NCBI RefSeq assembly: GCF_022808675.1
Contig: NZ_JAKZKV010000001.1
Coordinates: 1 to 64,000 of the forward strand
Direction: 5' to 3'
DNA length: 64,000 nt
Origin: Parabacteroides sp. FAFU027
GTDB taxonomy: Bacteria; Bacteroidota; Bacteroidia; Bacteroidales; UBA7332
Shown here one piece after another: positions 1 through 9,179 of the stretch (the stretch's first letter is position 1; the number at the start of each line of letters is the position of its first letter). The position numbers and the translations under genes were made by a program. The notes beneath the pieces are model-generated. The model searched no databases, had not been told where the DNA came from, and was given only the letters and a program-made list of their open reading frames with translations.

Positions 1-522
1 GCGGATAATCTTTAAAGACTAGTTTATGCTTTGTTGTACTCATGCTCTAAGTTACTAATTTTTGAGCTGATTACAATGACTTCAATAGGCATAATAATGA
101 GAGAGGGCATCCTTTTGGGACACCCTCTTTTTTATGGATCAAATCGTCGATCTGAAAGAATATTAATAATTAAGACTAAATCTCAGCACCCCTAAACAGA
201 AAGGACAGGATAGCCCTTACCTTCCGTGAGGACACTAAAAGCTTTTAGTTTTGTAATAAGAGTTCAACAAAAGCATTTGTGCTCCGTCCATCAAAGAAGC
301 CGTGAATGCACTGACAATGCGAATAGATGCAGTAATCATCATAGATGAATAATAAACAGTTTGAACACATAAGAGGAGAAGAAGTTTTATTTAACGGCTA
401 ATATTCGTTTGAGAATATCGTTGTCTGATTGTTTTCAACAGTGAAAATATAAATTCATAACCCATCCAACAACTTTTCTGTTTGATTCAAGAAACTCAGC
501 TATTTTACACAAAGTCATAAAA
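1..522. other. Intergenic stretch without a supported gene
   Basis: No credible gene is visible. The only clear structure is the terminator hairpin at 102-133. Short open frames, such as one ending near 352, have no start signal or recognisable product and may be decayed sequence. The window begins inside this spacer, so the gene served by the terminator lies to the left. Confidence 0.5.
102..133 (+). terminator. Rho-independent terminator of an upstream gene
   Basis: The stem AGAGGG (102-107) pairs with CCCTCT (123-128), with a further TCC/GGA inner pairing, and is followed by a run of six T. The T-run lies on the + side only, so it probably ends a rightward gene located before the window. 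Confidence 0.6.
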
Positions 523-563
523 ACAAGAAAGTCCGAAAACAAAATGTTTTCGGACTTTCTTGT
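523..563 (-). terminator. Terminator of the tRNA operon
   Basis: Perfect 18-bp inverted repeat (523-540 with 546-563) around a 5-nt loop. Read leftward it is followed by a T-rich stretch. It lies 2 bp beyond the last tRNA of the leftward tRNA operon. The T/A flanks on both sides make it potentially bidirectional. Confidence 0.8.
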
Positions 564-564
564 G

Positions 565-648
565 TGCCCAGGACGAGACTCGAACTCACACGGGCTAACG
601 CCCACTACCCCCTCAAAGTAGCGTGTCTACCAATTCCACCACCTGGGC
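565..648 (-). tRNA. tRNA-Leu (GAG)
   Basis: On the minus strand the 7-bp acceptor stem GCCCAGG/CCUGGGC closes, the D-loop reads GGTAGACACG, the long variable arm typical of class II tRNA is present, and the T-loop TTCGAGT is intact. The anticodon stem CTACT/GGTAG holds loop TTGAGGG, giving anticodon GAG (reads CUC/CUU). The discriminator is A. The 3' CCA is not encoded, unlike in the neighbouring Leu tRNA. It is the last gene of a three-tRNA operon. Confidence 0.95.
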
Positions 649-668
649 AAGGGTATTTTGCTTTTTAA

Positions 669-755
669 TGGTGCCCAGAACAGGACTCGAACCTGCACGT
701 AATTACTTACACTAGTCCCTGAAACTAGCGCGTCTACCAATTCCGCCATCTGGGC
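669..755 (-). tRNA. tRNA-Leu (CAG)
   Basis: Minus strand. Acceptor stem GCCCAGA/TCTGGGC, class II variable arm, T-loop TTCGAGT. Anticodon stem CTAGT/ACTAG around TTCAGGG gives anticodon CAG (reads CUG). Discriminator A is followed by an encoded CCA (669-671). The 5' half is nearly identical to the adjacent Leu-GAG gene, which suggests the pair arose by duplication and anticodon divergence. Confidence 0.95.
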
Positions 756-797
756 AAACATTTCATAAAGCATCTGACAACCACCGTTGTCGCTTTG

Positions 798-870
798 AGC
801 GAAAGACGGGACTCGAACCCGCGACCCTAACCTTGGCAAGGTTATGCTCTACCAACTGAGCTACTTTCGC
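798..870 (-). tRNA. tRNA-Gly (GCC)
   Basis: Minus strand. Acceptor stem GCGAAAG/CTTTCGC, D-loop AGTTGGTAGAG, anticodon stem TAACC/GGTTA around TTGCCAA, giving anticodon GCC (reads GGC/GGU). The T-arm is GCGGG-TTCGAGT-CCCGT and the discriminator is U. First intact tRNA of the operon. A damaged copy of its 5' half lies upstream at 945-979. Confidence 0.95.
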
Positions 871-944
871 GATTTATCTTTTACGATTTCATTATTTGTT
901 TGTCTTAAACTCACCAAGGTTAATTCACCTTTTATCTTTGGGGG

Positions 945-979
945 GCAAGGTTACGCTCTACCAACTGAATTACTTTCGT
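945..979 (-). pseudogene. Decayed 5' half of a second tRNA-Gly
   Basis: About 35 bp on the minus strand match the first half of the intact tRNA-Gly (acceptor 5' strand, D-arm with AGTTGGTAGAGC, start of the anticodon arm) with a handful of substitutions. The anticodon 3' side, T-arm and acceptor 3' strand are missing, so no tRNA can fold. It sits in the leader between the operon promoter (1043-1073) and the intact tRNA-Gly, and is best explained as a duplicated and decayed tRNA-Gly gene. Confidence 0.7.
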
Positions 980-1042
980 ATAATATTTTCTTTCAAAGTT
1001 CGCTTCACAATTTCCAGCGTGTTACCGTCTCAATTGCGAGTG

Positions 1043-1073
1043 CAAAGGTAGCGATTGTTTTTTATTCTGCAAA
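1043..1073 (-). promoter_or_regulatory. Consensus Bacteroidota promoter of the tRNA operon
   Basis: On the minus strand TTTG (1070-1073) is followed after exactly 19 nt by TACCTTTG (1043-1050). This matches the Bacteroides -33/-7 consensus (TTTG, TAnnTTTG). Transcription would start near 1036 and run through the decayed tRNA half into tRNA-Gly and the two tRNA-Leu genes. Confidence 0.8.
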
Positions 1074-1216
1074 TTTTCGGACGAAAAAATTTAACTATAC
1101 ATCCATTTTTTGCACCTGTCAAAATCACGTCCAAAGCCCTCCGGCAGGCTATTCACTGATAATCAACCCATAACATCACAAACTGTTAAAACCATCCCTT
1201 TGAAAGAATTTTCAAA

Positions 1217-4200
1217 TTATTTCTTCTCCGATTCTGGTTTCCGGAATAAATCATGCAACGCGTTGAAATCTTTCTTATAAATAATACCTAACCCCTGGGT
1301 AGTGAGAGATGATTTCAGATAATAATAACGGTCATTGGAGTGATTATACACTTTTGCCCGCCATTCTCCGGACTTGGTCAGTTTATATTCAAGGTCAAAA
1401 TCACCGATAAAAGAGGTCTTGGTTGCAATATTATCCCGGTATCCGAAGTTCCCGTTAATCAATAACCGATTATTTAGTAACTGGCTAGAGAGAGCAACCT
1501 GCACCTCCATATTATTATAGTTATTGGTATTATCCAGTTTCACGTTAGTTCCGATATTCACCTTATCGGTTACCTGCGACAGCAAATTATTGAGCTGTGA
1601 GCCGATTGTTGCCGATGCTATTGACCCAATCTGACTCTGACGGTTAGTCGAGCCGGAGTTAGAGTAATCAAGAGTGTAAAAACGATTCATGAGCATCAAA
1701 TAGACAATCTGACGGGCCATCATATCCTCAGTGTTTACAATACTCTTCACCCGACGATTAACCTCTTCAGAATTATTCGGGAAATTCAGGTCAAATTTCA
1801 AATCCGGTTTATTCATATTACCTGTTGCCTTGAGCAGGCATTGCACCTGGGTACTTGTCCGGCTTAGCTCTTTGTCATTCACGAAGTTTTCATCAAGGTC
1901 TGCCAGGTCGGCAGTCGTCGTGTACATCGCATTTATATCCAAATCTGCCGAATAAGGACTTCCATTGAAAGAAACACTACTCCCCTCACTTATCGTAAAT
2001 TTCTTCTTAAAAACATTCTGCCAATTGAAGCCATAAGTACCACGCTCAATAGTATATAGCCCAAATAATTGTACATCTTTATTGGTACTATATACCAACT
2101 TCATATTTCCCAATCCGTGACTTTCAATCATATCTCCCAACACTGGATCCATCAAAAGATTGAGATTCGCCGCCGGATTTATATCAATAAAGAGGTTCAG
2201 ATTCAGAATTGAAGACGATGCCGGAGGGGCTTTTTCTACAGGTTGGGATTTTACGGCAATATCCGAAACCTCTTCTCTCCGTCTTTGAAGCTCCAGTAAT
2301 TCCTGTTTCTTATTGCGGAACGTAATAAAGTTATATTCTGTTGCTGACCTTTCATCATTCAGAGAAATAGTGAAATTTGTCCCCGCATTTGTCTGCATAT
2401 TCACATCAATATCTGTAACTTTTTCGTCCCCTTTAATTGTTACATTTCCGGAGCCATAGACAGGCCCGTAAAACATCGGATTATTTTTACGAGCAGCATC
2501 ATATACCAACATTTTAGGCGTTGTCATCTGTATAGAATAGCGCCAATTCGATAAATCGTTATGACGAATCATGCCCGATGCAATAGCTACATTCTTTTCT
2601 TTATCCAACACGTTGATATTATTGAAATAAATCTGGTTACGTCTCAAATGCAGACTATCGCTGATTGAATAATAGGTATTCAGATAATCAACCTTGAAAC
2701 GTAACTTGTCTGTCTTGACATCACCGGACAGATTTAGATTACTGAAATGACCAAAGAGTTGCGCATTGCCACTCGCCTGCCCTGACAGGTCTTTTAATAT
2801 TCCGCCCAGATACGGCTTCAAGAACTCGACATTTAATTGCGAAGCATTGAAGTTCATTGAAATGGAGTCCTTTGTTGGGAAAATATATCCGTTTACCTTC
2901 GATTTATTTCCCAAATACCCCATAATACCACCTTGCATTTGGATACCATTATTTTCGGAGTTCCACCGACTAAACAGATTCAGCCTTCCAAAACGAACCT
3001 GGTTAAATGAAAAATCCTCGACCTCAAAGTTTTCAGTAAGTAAAACAGGAGTGCGCATAAGATTGGTTAGAATAAAATCTCCGGTAGCCTTACCGCCAAA
3101 ATTTACATTTTTAATATTCAGCGTATTAAAAACATATTCCAGATTGATATTTTTCAATGAGAGATAAAGCGTATCTTCAGGGTTCTTAGACACACTACCA
3201 TCAATCTTGACGAATTGGTTCAGCTTCGATAAAGAAAAATCACGAACAGATACCCTGCCGGAATCCACTACAACTGTTGACTGTGCAATATTCCATGTTG
3301 AATCATTTAGAATAAACGAACCAGGCATAATGGTAAAATTCATTCCAGGAGCTCCTTTAAAACGCTCTTTAAAAGCTGTTTTAAAGTTTAATTCTCCACT
3401 ATACGTGTGTTTTGCAGAGTTGCTCCAGTCCAATTTACATTCAGCCATATCACTCTGAGCCATCATATTAAATGAGAAACTGATATTATCTTTCTTTTTA
3501 TTCTGAAAATAGGTTCCCGCAGACAAATGTAATTGCTGATTCTCATTATCAACAAATAGCTTTACATCATTGTAGGTTTTATTTTTCATCGTAAATGTCG
3601 GCACATAGGCTTCAGTAAAAAATTTGTGAGAGAAATCACTGTAAGCCCCTTTTACATAACTGTCATCTGAAAAAGTAACGGGCAGATTAAATACCGAACC
3701 AACTTTTTCAGTGTTGGAAATCTGAAATGAAAAATCAAAATCATTTGTCGGCGCAACAGGAAATACCTTATGGGTAAGCGATGGAAAATATTGTGACGCA
3801 AAAAACAGTAAACTGTGTGGCAGTGCAGAGATCTGGTATTTCCCCTTCAACTCCCCGTTAATCAAAGGAGACGCGATTCGTAATCGTTGCAATCCCCCCT
3901 CTTTCAGAGATTGAACTGTAATGCGCCCTAAGCTAAGGTCATTCCGGCTATCCTGAAAATGCAAACTATCTATGGAGACTTCTCCCAATGCCTGGTCAGG
4001 TAATTTTCCATTCAGGTCAGCTTTCATTGTAAAACTCAATCGGGAACCTCTGTACTGCTTCGAAAGATTCAGCGCATTCAAGTCCAGATTACGTACTCTG
4101 CTGATTAACTTAAACTTTTGATTGCGAGGATTGCTGTCCACAATTCCTCCAAGATAGAAATAGCCATTCGGGTCATTTAGTTCCAGATTACCTTTGTAAA

Positions 4201-5665
4201 GACTACCCTGGAAGTCTCCGTTTATCCGGATATTCCGGTACTGGTAGTTATTAAAATCAACCTTAAAAATCTCGCCTTTTACTTTCCCCTGGGGCAATTG
4301 TTTCGGATCCTGATACCCATCAAGTTGAAGATTAAGACCAATATTACCCAATGACTGGTTGGCCAGCAATCTTCCCAAAGCAAAATCCTGAGTTACGAGT
4401 TTTCCGTTAAAGGTCATACGTTTTGACTCGGTATCCTGGCCTATTTTTAAGTCTGTTTTTAAAACTCCCAGACTACTTTTAATCATTCCAAATGCCACAA
4501 GATCCGACAAGAATCCAGATACTTCACCGCTAAATTCAATCACACCTGCACGTTGTGCCCATTCACCCAGATCTGTTCGGCGCGCTGACAAATTACGAAC
4601 CAGCTCAGTCGTACCGGCTGGATCAATCCGAAGTTTATTGATTTTACCAAACAAATAGGCATTGGCCATATCTGATGTTCCATCAAGCCTCAGTCTTGCA
4701 CTTAGACTGAGTTTATCGCCCGAGCTAACATTTATCTTACTAATATTCAAATTATTGACAGTTCCTTTTACAGCTGTTTCAAGATGCAATACCGAATAAT
4801 AGTAACGAAATGTCGGTACAAATGCGGCAATATCATGCGGACATAAGGTTCCGTCCGGAATTTCCACATTAAATCGTGCTACATCATTGAATTTATGTGT
4901 AGCATCAACCTTGCTATAATCCAGTGAAACATTATCAAATGCCAGATTAGATTGAGGCATTTCAAGTTTAAAATTATTCAATGACACCTTTTTATGCGTG
5001 GAAATCAGGTGCATGGTGAGTTTTTTCACTGTAAAGCCGGAGTTTTCCTCAAAGGCAAGACGCTTAATAACAGCATCAATATTATCTTGTGTAAATGTAT
5101 GCAGGGAAATATTGGCCAATAAATTTCTCAGACGGACGTGGGTCGCATTAAACCGACCAAATTTGTATGGTTCTGAAAAAACATCGTAGTTTACATTTCC
5201 CCGACGGATAACAATGGATTTGATCTGCACCTCAGCCAACGGTTTGGTTTTTTTCGTAGAATCCGACTTAAAAGCGTCAAGAACAAACTGATAATTAGGT
5301 TTTGACTTTGGGGTATCTTTGGAAAGATAAAGGTGAAAACTATAAAGCTGAATAGTATTAATAATCAACCGGTTGTACAACAGTTCAATCGGATTTAAAC
5401 CAACTGCAATTTTATTGGCATCCAGTAATACTCTGTGACGCTGGTCTTCAATATAGACCTCTTTCAAAGCCACTTTATTCATAAATGCAAAATCAACACT
5501 TTTGATTCTGACTTCGGTATTCAGCTGTTTTTTAAGTGTCTCGGTTGCAAAAGTTGTAATCTTTCGCTGGATTGACGGGATATTGAGCAATATATAGAGA
5601 GATGCATTTATCACAACGATAAATACAAGGATAGATATAAGAGTATATTTGATGAATTTAATCAC
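1217..5665 (-). CDS. tamB: TamB-like translocation/assembly module protein
   Basis: Very long envelope protein (about 1480 aa). One N-terminal membrane anchor (hydrophobic stretch LISILVFIVVINASLYILL) is followed by an extended, repetitive beta-rich body with AsmA-like features and a C-terminal TamB domain (roughly the last 350 residues, containing NLNLFIDINPAANLNLLMDP and the porin-like end GNFGYRDN...). TamB/AsmA-like proteins bridge inner and outer membrane and act in lipid transport or outer-membrane protein assembly. No ATG opens the frame. A TTG at 5716 extends it, but GTG at 5665 gives the usual short basic start before the membrane segment (V-IKFIKYTL), so that start was chosen. Divergent from tsaD, which shares the promoter region. 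Confidence 0.85.
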   Translation of the reverse strand: MIKFIKYTLISILVFIVVINASLYILLNIPSIQRKITTFATETLKKQLNTEVRIKSVDFAFMNKVALKEVYIEDQRHRVLLDANKIAVGLNPIELLYNRLIINTIQLYSFHLYLSKDTPKSKPNYQFVLDAFKSDSTKKTKPLAEVQIKSIVIRRGNVNYDVFSEPYKFGRFNATHVRLRNLLANISLHTFTQDNIDAVIKRLAFEENSGFTVKKLTMHLISTHKKVSLNNFKLEMPQSNLAFDNVSLDYSKVDATHKFNDVARFNVEIPDGTLCPHDIAAFVPTFRYYYSVLHLETAVKGTVNNLNISKINVSSGDKLSLSARLRLDGTSDMANAYLFGKINKLRIDPAGTTELVRNLSARRTDLGEWAQRAGVIEFSGEVSGFLSDLVAFGMIKSSLGVLKTDLKIGQDTESKRMTFNGKLVTQDFALGRLLANQSLGNIGLNLQLDGYQDPKQLPQGKVKGEIFKVDFNNYQYRNIRINGDFQGSLYKGNLELNDPNGYFYLGGIVDSNPRNQKFKLISRVRNLDLNALNLSKQYRGSRLSFTMKADLNGKLPDQALGEVSIDSLHFQDSRNDLSLGRITVQSLKEGGLQRLRIASPLINGELKGKYQISALPHSLLFFASQYFPSLTHKVFPVAPTNDFDFSFQISNTEKVGSVFNLPVTFSDDSYVKGAYSDFSHKFFTEAYVPTFTMKNKTYNDVKLFVDNENQQLHLSAGTYFQNKKKDNISFSFNMMAQSDMAECKLDWSNSAKHTYSGELNFKTAFKERFKGAPGMNFTIMPGSFILNDSTWNIAQSTVVVDSGRVSVRDFSLSKLNQFVKIDGSVSKNPEDTLYLSLKNINLEYVFNTLNIKNVNFGGKATGDFILTNLMRTPVLLTENFEVEDFSFNQVRFGRLNLFSRWNSENNGIQMQGGIMGYLGNKSKVNGYIFPTKDSISMNFNASQLNVEFLKPYLGGILKDLSGQASGNAQLFGHFSNLNLSGDVKTDKLRFKVDYLNTYYSISDSLHLRRNQIYFNNINVLDKEKNVAIASGMIRHNDLSNWRYSIQMTTPKMLVYDAARKNNPMFYGPVYGSGNVTIKGDEKVTDIDVNMQTNAGTNFTISLNDERSATEYNFITFRNKKQELLELQRRREEVSDIAVKSQPVEKAPPASSSILNLNLFIDINPAANLNLLMDPVLGDMIESHGLGNMKLVYSTNKDVQLFGLYTIERGTYGFNWQNVFKKKFTISEGSSVSFNGSPYSADLDINAMYTTTADLADLDENFVNDKELSRTSTQVQCLLKATGNMNKPDLKFDLNFPNNSEEVNRRVKSIVNTEDMMARQIVYLMLMNRFYTLDYSNSGSTNRQSQIGSIASATIGSQLNNLLSQVTDKVNIGTNVKLDNTNNYNNMEVQVALSSQLLNNRLLINGNFGYRDNIATKTSFIGDFDLEYKLTKSGEWRAKVYNHSNDRYYYLKSSLTTQGLGIIYKKDFNALHDLFRKPESEKK

Positions 5666-5743
5666 GATAGCAAAGGGTATATTATTTGACAAATTTACAC
5701 ATATTCGCCCATTCAACCGTCATTTTCTCTCCGAATAATTGTG

Positions 5744-5751
5744 TACTTTTG
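5744..5751 (+). promoter_or_regulatory. -7 element of the tsaD promoter
   Basis: TACTTTTG, an exact TAnnTTTG match, lies 17 nt before the tsaD ATG. The -33 element is weak (TTTT around 5723). A near-match on the other strand (TATTTTCG, 5753-5760, minus) overlaps it and could serve the tamB-like gene, so the two promoters would be back to back. Confidence 0.55.
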
Positions 5752-5767
5752 CCGAAAATAAAGGACA

Positions 5768-6787
5768 ATGGATACAATCATACTAGGCATAGAATCATCG
5801 TGTGACGACACCTCAGCGGCTATTATCCGCAATGGAGTCATGCTTTCAAACGTAATTACCAATCAGGACGTTCACCGTGAATACGGTGGTGTGGTACCCG
5901 AGTTAGCTTCGCGTGCCCATGAACGGAACATTATACCTGTAGTGCATGCAGCACTGACTCGTGCCGGAATTGAAAAAGAACAATTGAGTGCTGTCGCGTT
6001 TACCCGCGGACCGGGATTAATGGGGTCCCTTTTGGTCGGAACCTCTTTCACCAAAGGGTTTGCTGCCGGATTAAACGTCCCAATGGTAGATGTAAACCAC
6101 CTTCATGCACACGTATTGGCCCATTTTATCAAAGAGCACGAAGAGGATGACAACCAACCTAAATTCCCTTTTCTATGCCTGTTGGTTTCGGGGGGTAATT
6201 CACAGATTATTTTGGTAAAAGCTTACAACAACATGGAAGTTGTGGGACAAACCATTGACGATGCAGCAGGAGAAGCTTTCGATAAATGTGCCAAAGTGAT
6301 GGGACTCGGTTATCCGGGAGGTCCTGTAGTGGACAAACTGGCAAAAGAGGGCAATCCAAATGCTTTTACTTTGAATAAACCCCATATTCCGGGCTTCAAT
6401 TACAGCTTTAGCGGACTTAAAACCTCATTTCTCTACCTGTTGCGTGATGAACTGAAGAAAGACCCCGATTTTATAGAGAAAAACAAAGCTGATCTTTGCG
6501 CTACTTTACAAGCAACTGTCGTTGATATTCTGATGAATAAACTGCGTAAAGCAACTAAGGAATACGGCGTAAAAGAAGTCGCTGTGGCAGGCGGTGTTTC
6601 CGCCAACTCCGGTCTCCGTCAGGCATTTGAGGATCATGCAGTGAAATACGGATGGAAGATCTATATTCCGAAATTTGCATTTACAACCGACAATGCAGCA
6701 ATGGTAGCTATGGCGGGCTATTTCAAATATCAGGATAAGCAATTTTGTGGCATGGACGCTACTCCTTATTCAAGAGTAGAAATATAA
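5768..6787 (+). CDS. tsaD: tRNA N6-adenosine threonylcarbamoyltransferase TsaD
   Basis: 339 aa, the usual length of TsaD (Kae1/YgjD, ASKHA fold). It transfers the threonylcarbamoyl group from TC-AMP to A37 of ANN-decoding tRNAs, with TsaB and TsaE. N-terminal LGIESSCDDTSAAI, the signature GGVVPELASRAHERNI (40-55), and the metal-binding histidines H111/H113/H115 in NHLHAHVLAHF are all present, as is the C-terminal TTDNAAMVA motif. The ATG follows a -7 promoter element by 17 nt. The gene is followed by a strong hairpin terminator at 6807-6837. Essential housekeeping gene. Nothing unusual. Confidence 0.97.
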   Translation: MDTIILGIESSCDDTSAAIIRNGVMLSNVITNQDVHREYGGVVPELASRAHERNIIPVVHAALTRAGIEKEQLSAVAFTRGPGLMGSLLVGTSFTKGFAAGLNVPMVDVNHLHAHVLAHFIKEHEEDDNQPKFPFLCLLVSGGNSQIILVKAYNNMEVVGQTIDDAAGEAFDKCAKVMGLGYPGGPVVDKLAKEGNPNAFTLNKPHIPGFNYSFSGLKTSFLYLLRDELKKDPDFIEKNKADLCATLQATVVDILMNKLRKATKEYGVKEVAVAGGVSANSGLRQAFEDHAVKYGWKIYIPKFAFTTDNAAMVAMAGYFKYQDKQFCGMDATPYSRVEI

Positions 6788-6806
6788 ATCACCAATTATA
6801 GCTTTG

Positions 6807-6837
6807 ACCTCCGGAGGTAATCTTCCGGAGGTTTTTT
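6807..6837 (+). terminator. Terminator after tsaD
   Basis: ACCTCCGGA (6807-6815) pairs with TCCGGAGGT (6824-6832), followed by TTTTT. It overlaps the stop codon region of the opposing acetyltransferase gene, so the convergent genes are separated only by this hairpin. Confidence 0.85.
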
Positions 6838-7987
6838 ATGGCCCATTCCGTCCGTTACAATTTTTCATTTTATACCGGTAAATACGGTAAGTCTTAATTC
6901 TCTCTCCTCCCAATTTCTCAAGAATTGCGTTCATCGTTTCGTTGTTCTCCAGTACATAGCAGGCTTCACAACGAAATATACCATTAGCCTTCAGATTTTC
7001 CTGAATCTTTTCGTATAGGTAAATATCAATGCCTTTATTTCTGTACTCCTCGAGCACACCAAGAATCAGAATGCGGGAATTATTAACTTTTCGTTTATGC
7101 CAAAACATCTGCAATAAGCCAAACAATCCCAGTTTGCCGGATTTAATCCGTATAAGTATCTGATTAATATCAGGAACTGCTACTACAAAACCAATGAATC
7201 GGCTATCTTTCTCGGCCACCAGAATCAGCTCTTCAGTTACCAACTGCTTTAGTTGCATTGCTTTTTCATGAAACTCCTTCTCGTCCAGCGGGATAAATCC
7301 CCAGTTATCTTGGTTTGCCAGATTATACACCTCTCTTAGCCGACTAATTTCTTCCTCCTGATTTCCAAACTGAATGGGTCTGACGTTAATGCCGGAATCC
7401 ATCAGATTGCTTTTTATCCTATGGCATAGCGTTTTCAAATAATTATGTTTGAAAGAAAGGTGATTCAGGCTATAAGAATAGAGATCAATCTCTTTCTGAA
7501 ATCCGTACCGGGTGAGAAATTCCTCATAATAGGGTTTATTATAAGGCATCATCACCACAGGTGGGGTGTCGTATCCGGAAACCAGGATGCCACAGGAATC
7601 GTTTGTTGTAAAATTCTCAGGCCCGATCAGGCAATCCAGCTTTTCGTTTTTAAGCCACATAACAGCCTGATCAATGAGGCGTTTGGCAATCTCGTAATCT
7701 TCTACAACCTCAAAAAAGCCAAAGAAACCACATTGCTCTCCGGTCTGACGGATATGAATGTTATTGCGGATAACCGCAATTCGTCCCACAACCTTACGAT
7801 CCTGAACCGCCATAAAAAACTCAGCTTTGGAATGTTCAAGGAATGGATTTTTCTTCCTGTCCAGGATCATTTTCCTTACAATACGCAATTCCGGGACATA
7901 GTTAGGATCATCTTTATAAAGCCGGTCAGGAAAACTGATAAAACGGCCCAAATTCCGACATGACCTGACCTTAATGACAGCTATCAT
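6836..7987 (-). CDS. GNAT-fold N-acetyltransferase-like protein
   Basis: 383 aa. The N-terminal part (FPDRLYKDDPNYVPELR, EFFMAVQDRKVVGRIAVIRN) and the C-terminal part (ILGVLEEYRNKGIDIYLYEK) look like the two GNAT-type halves of a family of large Bacteroidota acyltransferases of unknown substrate. The C-terminal RNKG block resembles the acetyl-CoA binding R/Q-x-x-G motif. The start is the ATG at 7987, which overlaps the last 17 bases of the upstream radical SAM gene. This is translational coupling as the last gene of a five-gene leftward operon. Substrate unknown. The context suggests acylation of the product made by the radical SAM enzymes. Confidence 0.75.
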   Translation of the reverse strand: MIAVIKVRSCRNLGRFISFPDRLYKDDPNYVPELRIVRKMILDRKKNPFLEHSKAEFFMAVQDRKVVGRIAVIRNNIHIRQTGEQCGFFGFFEVVEDYEIAKRLIDQAVMWLKNEKLDCLIGPENFTTNDSCGILVSGYDTPPVVMMPYNKPYYEEFLTRYGFQKEIDLYSYSLNHLSFKHNYLKTLCHRIKSNLMDSGINVRPIQFGNQEEEISRLREVYNLANQDNWGFIPLDEKEFHEKAMQLKQLVTEELILVAEKDSRFIGFVVAVPDINQILIRIKSGKLGLFGLLQMFWHKRKVNNSRILILGVLEEYRNKGIDIYLYEKIQENLKANGIFRCEACYVLENNETMNAILEKLGGERIKTYRIYRYKMKNCNGRNGP

Positions 7988-9155
7988 CTTTCTGAATATT
8001 ATCGGTTTGATTTTCAAAAAGTTTGTACTCTTCCAACCCACACGACGGTACCAGTTTCCCGTTATACAGGATTGCATCGGGACATCCGTCACACTCATCG
8101 CGCATACCATCAACCAATCCGGGCGGTATGATGTAGCAAAGCAGCTGAACAGTTGCCCGTTGAAACAAATTCAACGGATTACTGATTATTTCTTTGATGA
8201 AATTACGGGCAACACCCCGAAAATCAGAAAGGAAAACACTGATTATCAAAATCTGGAAGAAATTCAGATAGCTTCGTCCCTGACCAAATTTATAGGCATA
8301 TTTACCTTTAAACAGATGGTGCAGCATCTGGAAAGACTCTACGAATTTCGGACCGGTATAACCAAGAATGCGGTTATTCATCACAATCCATGGAGATTGC
8401 AGCCACTTCATCGCTGTGTTTTCGACTTTACTTCCCAAATATGAAGCATACCGAATGTTTGGGATTACAGATTGTATCTGATCGCACAAATCCTGTAAAT
8501 AAATCCATTTAGAGCTGTCTATCACGTCTGTTTTCTGAAAAAGAACCTGCCGCATCGGGATAAAAGTAATGAAATCCACCAACTTAGCATTGGTAATCGA
8601 CCATTTCACCACCGAATTGATTTCAGCGATATTGTCCTTGTTAACCACACAGAGAAAAGTAAGGTGAATCCCCCCTATTGCATTTACCATTTCCCCGTAC
8701 TTTTGCCTGACACTATTCAAGGCCTCCTCGGTTGTTGCACGATTGCGGCTCAGTGAATCGACCCGAATGATAAGCCCGGCAAGTCCGGCTCTTTTTAATC
8801 TGGTTATCAGTTCCGGGGTCAGCAGCAATCCGTTAGTATGAACAAAGGGGAACATTTGGTTATCACGGATAAACCGGACAATGCTTTCCAGATCGGGATG
8901 CAACAGGGGCTCTCCCCCACTCAGAGAGATGATCTGACAATTACGTATTCGTTTCATTTCCAAAACGTTTACTTTCACCTGTTCAAGTGGTACATGAAGA
9001 GCAATATTATCGTCTCTGTTGCATCCGCGGTAACACCCGGGGCATCTGAGATTACAATCGGTGGTAATCTCCACCCACCCGTTGGGGTTATCATTCTTGG
9101 AAAATGGAAGACGGTAAAGTGTTGAGATATCGGGTATTGCAGAACTGTTTTGCAT
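7971..9155 (-). CDS. Radical SAM protein with C-terminal cysteine cluster
   Basis: 394 aa. The AdoMet iron-sulfur motif C34-x3-C38-x2-C41 (TTDCNLRCPGC) is followed by C45, by SGGEP (79-83), and by a radical SAM partial barrel (FVHTNG, IIRVDSL). The C-terminus carries extra cysteines (CDGCPD, VPSCGLEEY), as in proteins that bind an auxiliary cluster (SPASM/twitch-like). It has no B12-binding domain, unlike the other three radical SAM proteins nearby. Fourth gene of the leftward operon, 24 bp after the preceding gene and overlapping the next. Reaction unknown. Confidence 0.85.
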   Translation of the reverse strand: MQNSSAIPDISTLYRLPFSKNDNPNGWVEITTDCNLRCPGCYRGCNRDDNIALHVPLEQVKVNVLEMKRIRNCQIISLSGGEPLLHPDLESIVRFIRDNQMFPFVHTNGLLLTPELITRLKRAGLAGLIIRVDSLSRNRATTEEALNSVRQKYGEMVNAIGGIHLTFLCVVNKDNIAEINSVVKWSITNAKLVDFITFIPMRQVLFQKTDVIDSSKWIYLQDLCDQIQSVIPNIRYASYLGSKVENTAMKWLQSPWIVMNNRILGYTGPKFVESFQMLHHLFKGKYAYKFGQGRSYLNFFQILIISVFLSDFRGVARNFIKEIISNPLNLFQRATVQLLCYIIPPGLVDGMRDECDGCPDAILYNGKLVPSCGLEEYKLFENQTDNIQKDDSCH

Positions 9156-9179
9156 AGCTTCATGAATTAGGTTCGAAAA

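Noticed and set aside
945-979. Prophage attachment site
   Set aside because: Integration scars duplicate the 3' half of a tRNA. This is the 5' half, and no integrase or phage gene is near.
7445-7963. 172-codon frame opposite the GNAT gene
   Set aside because: Antisense to a well-supported gene with no recognisable domain.
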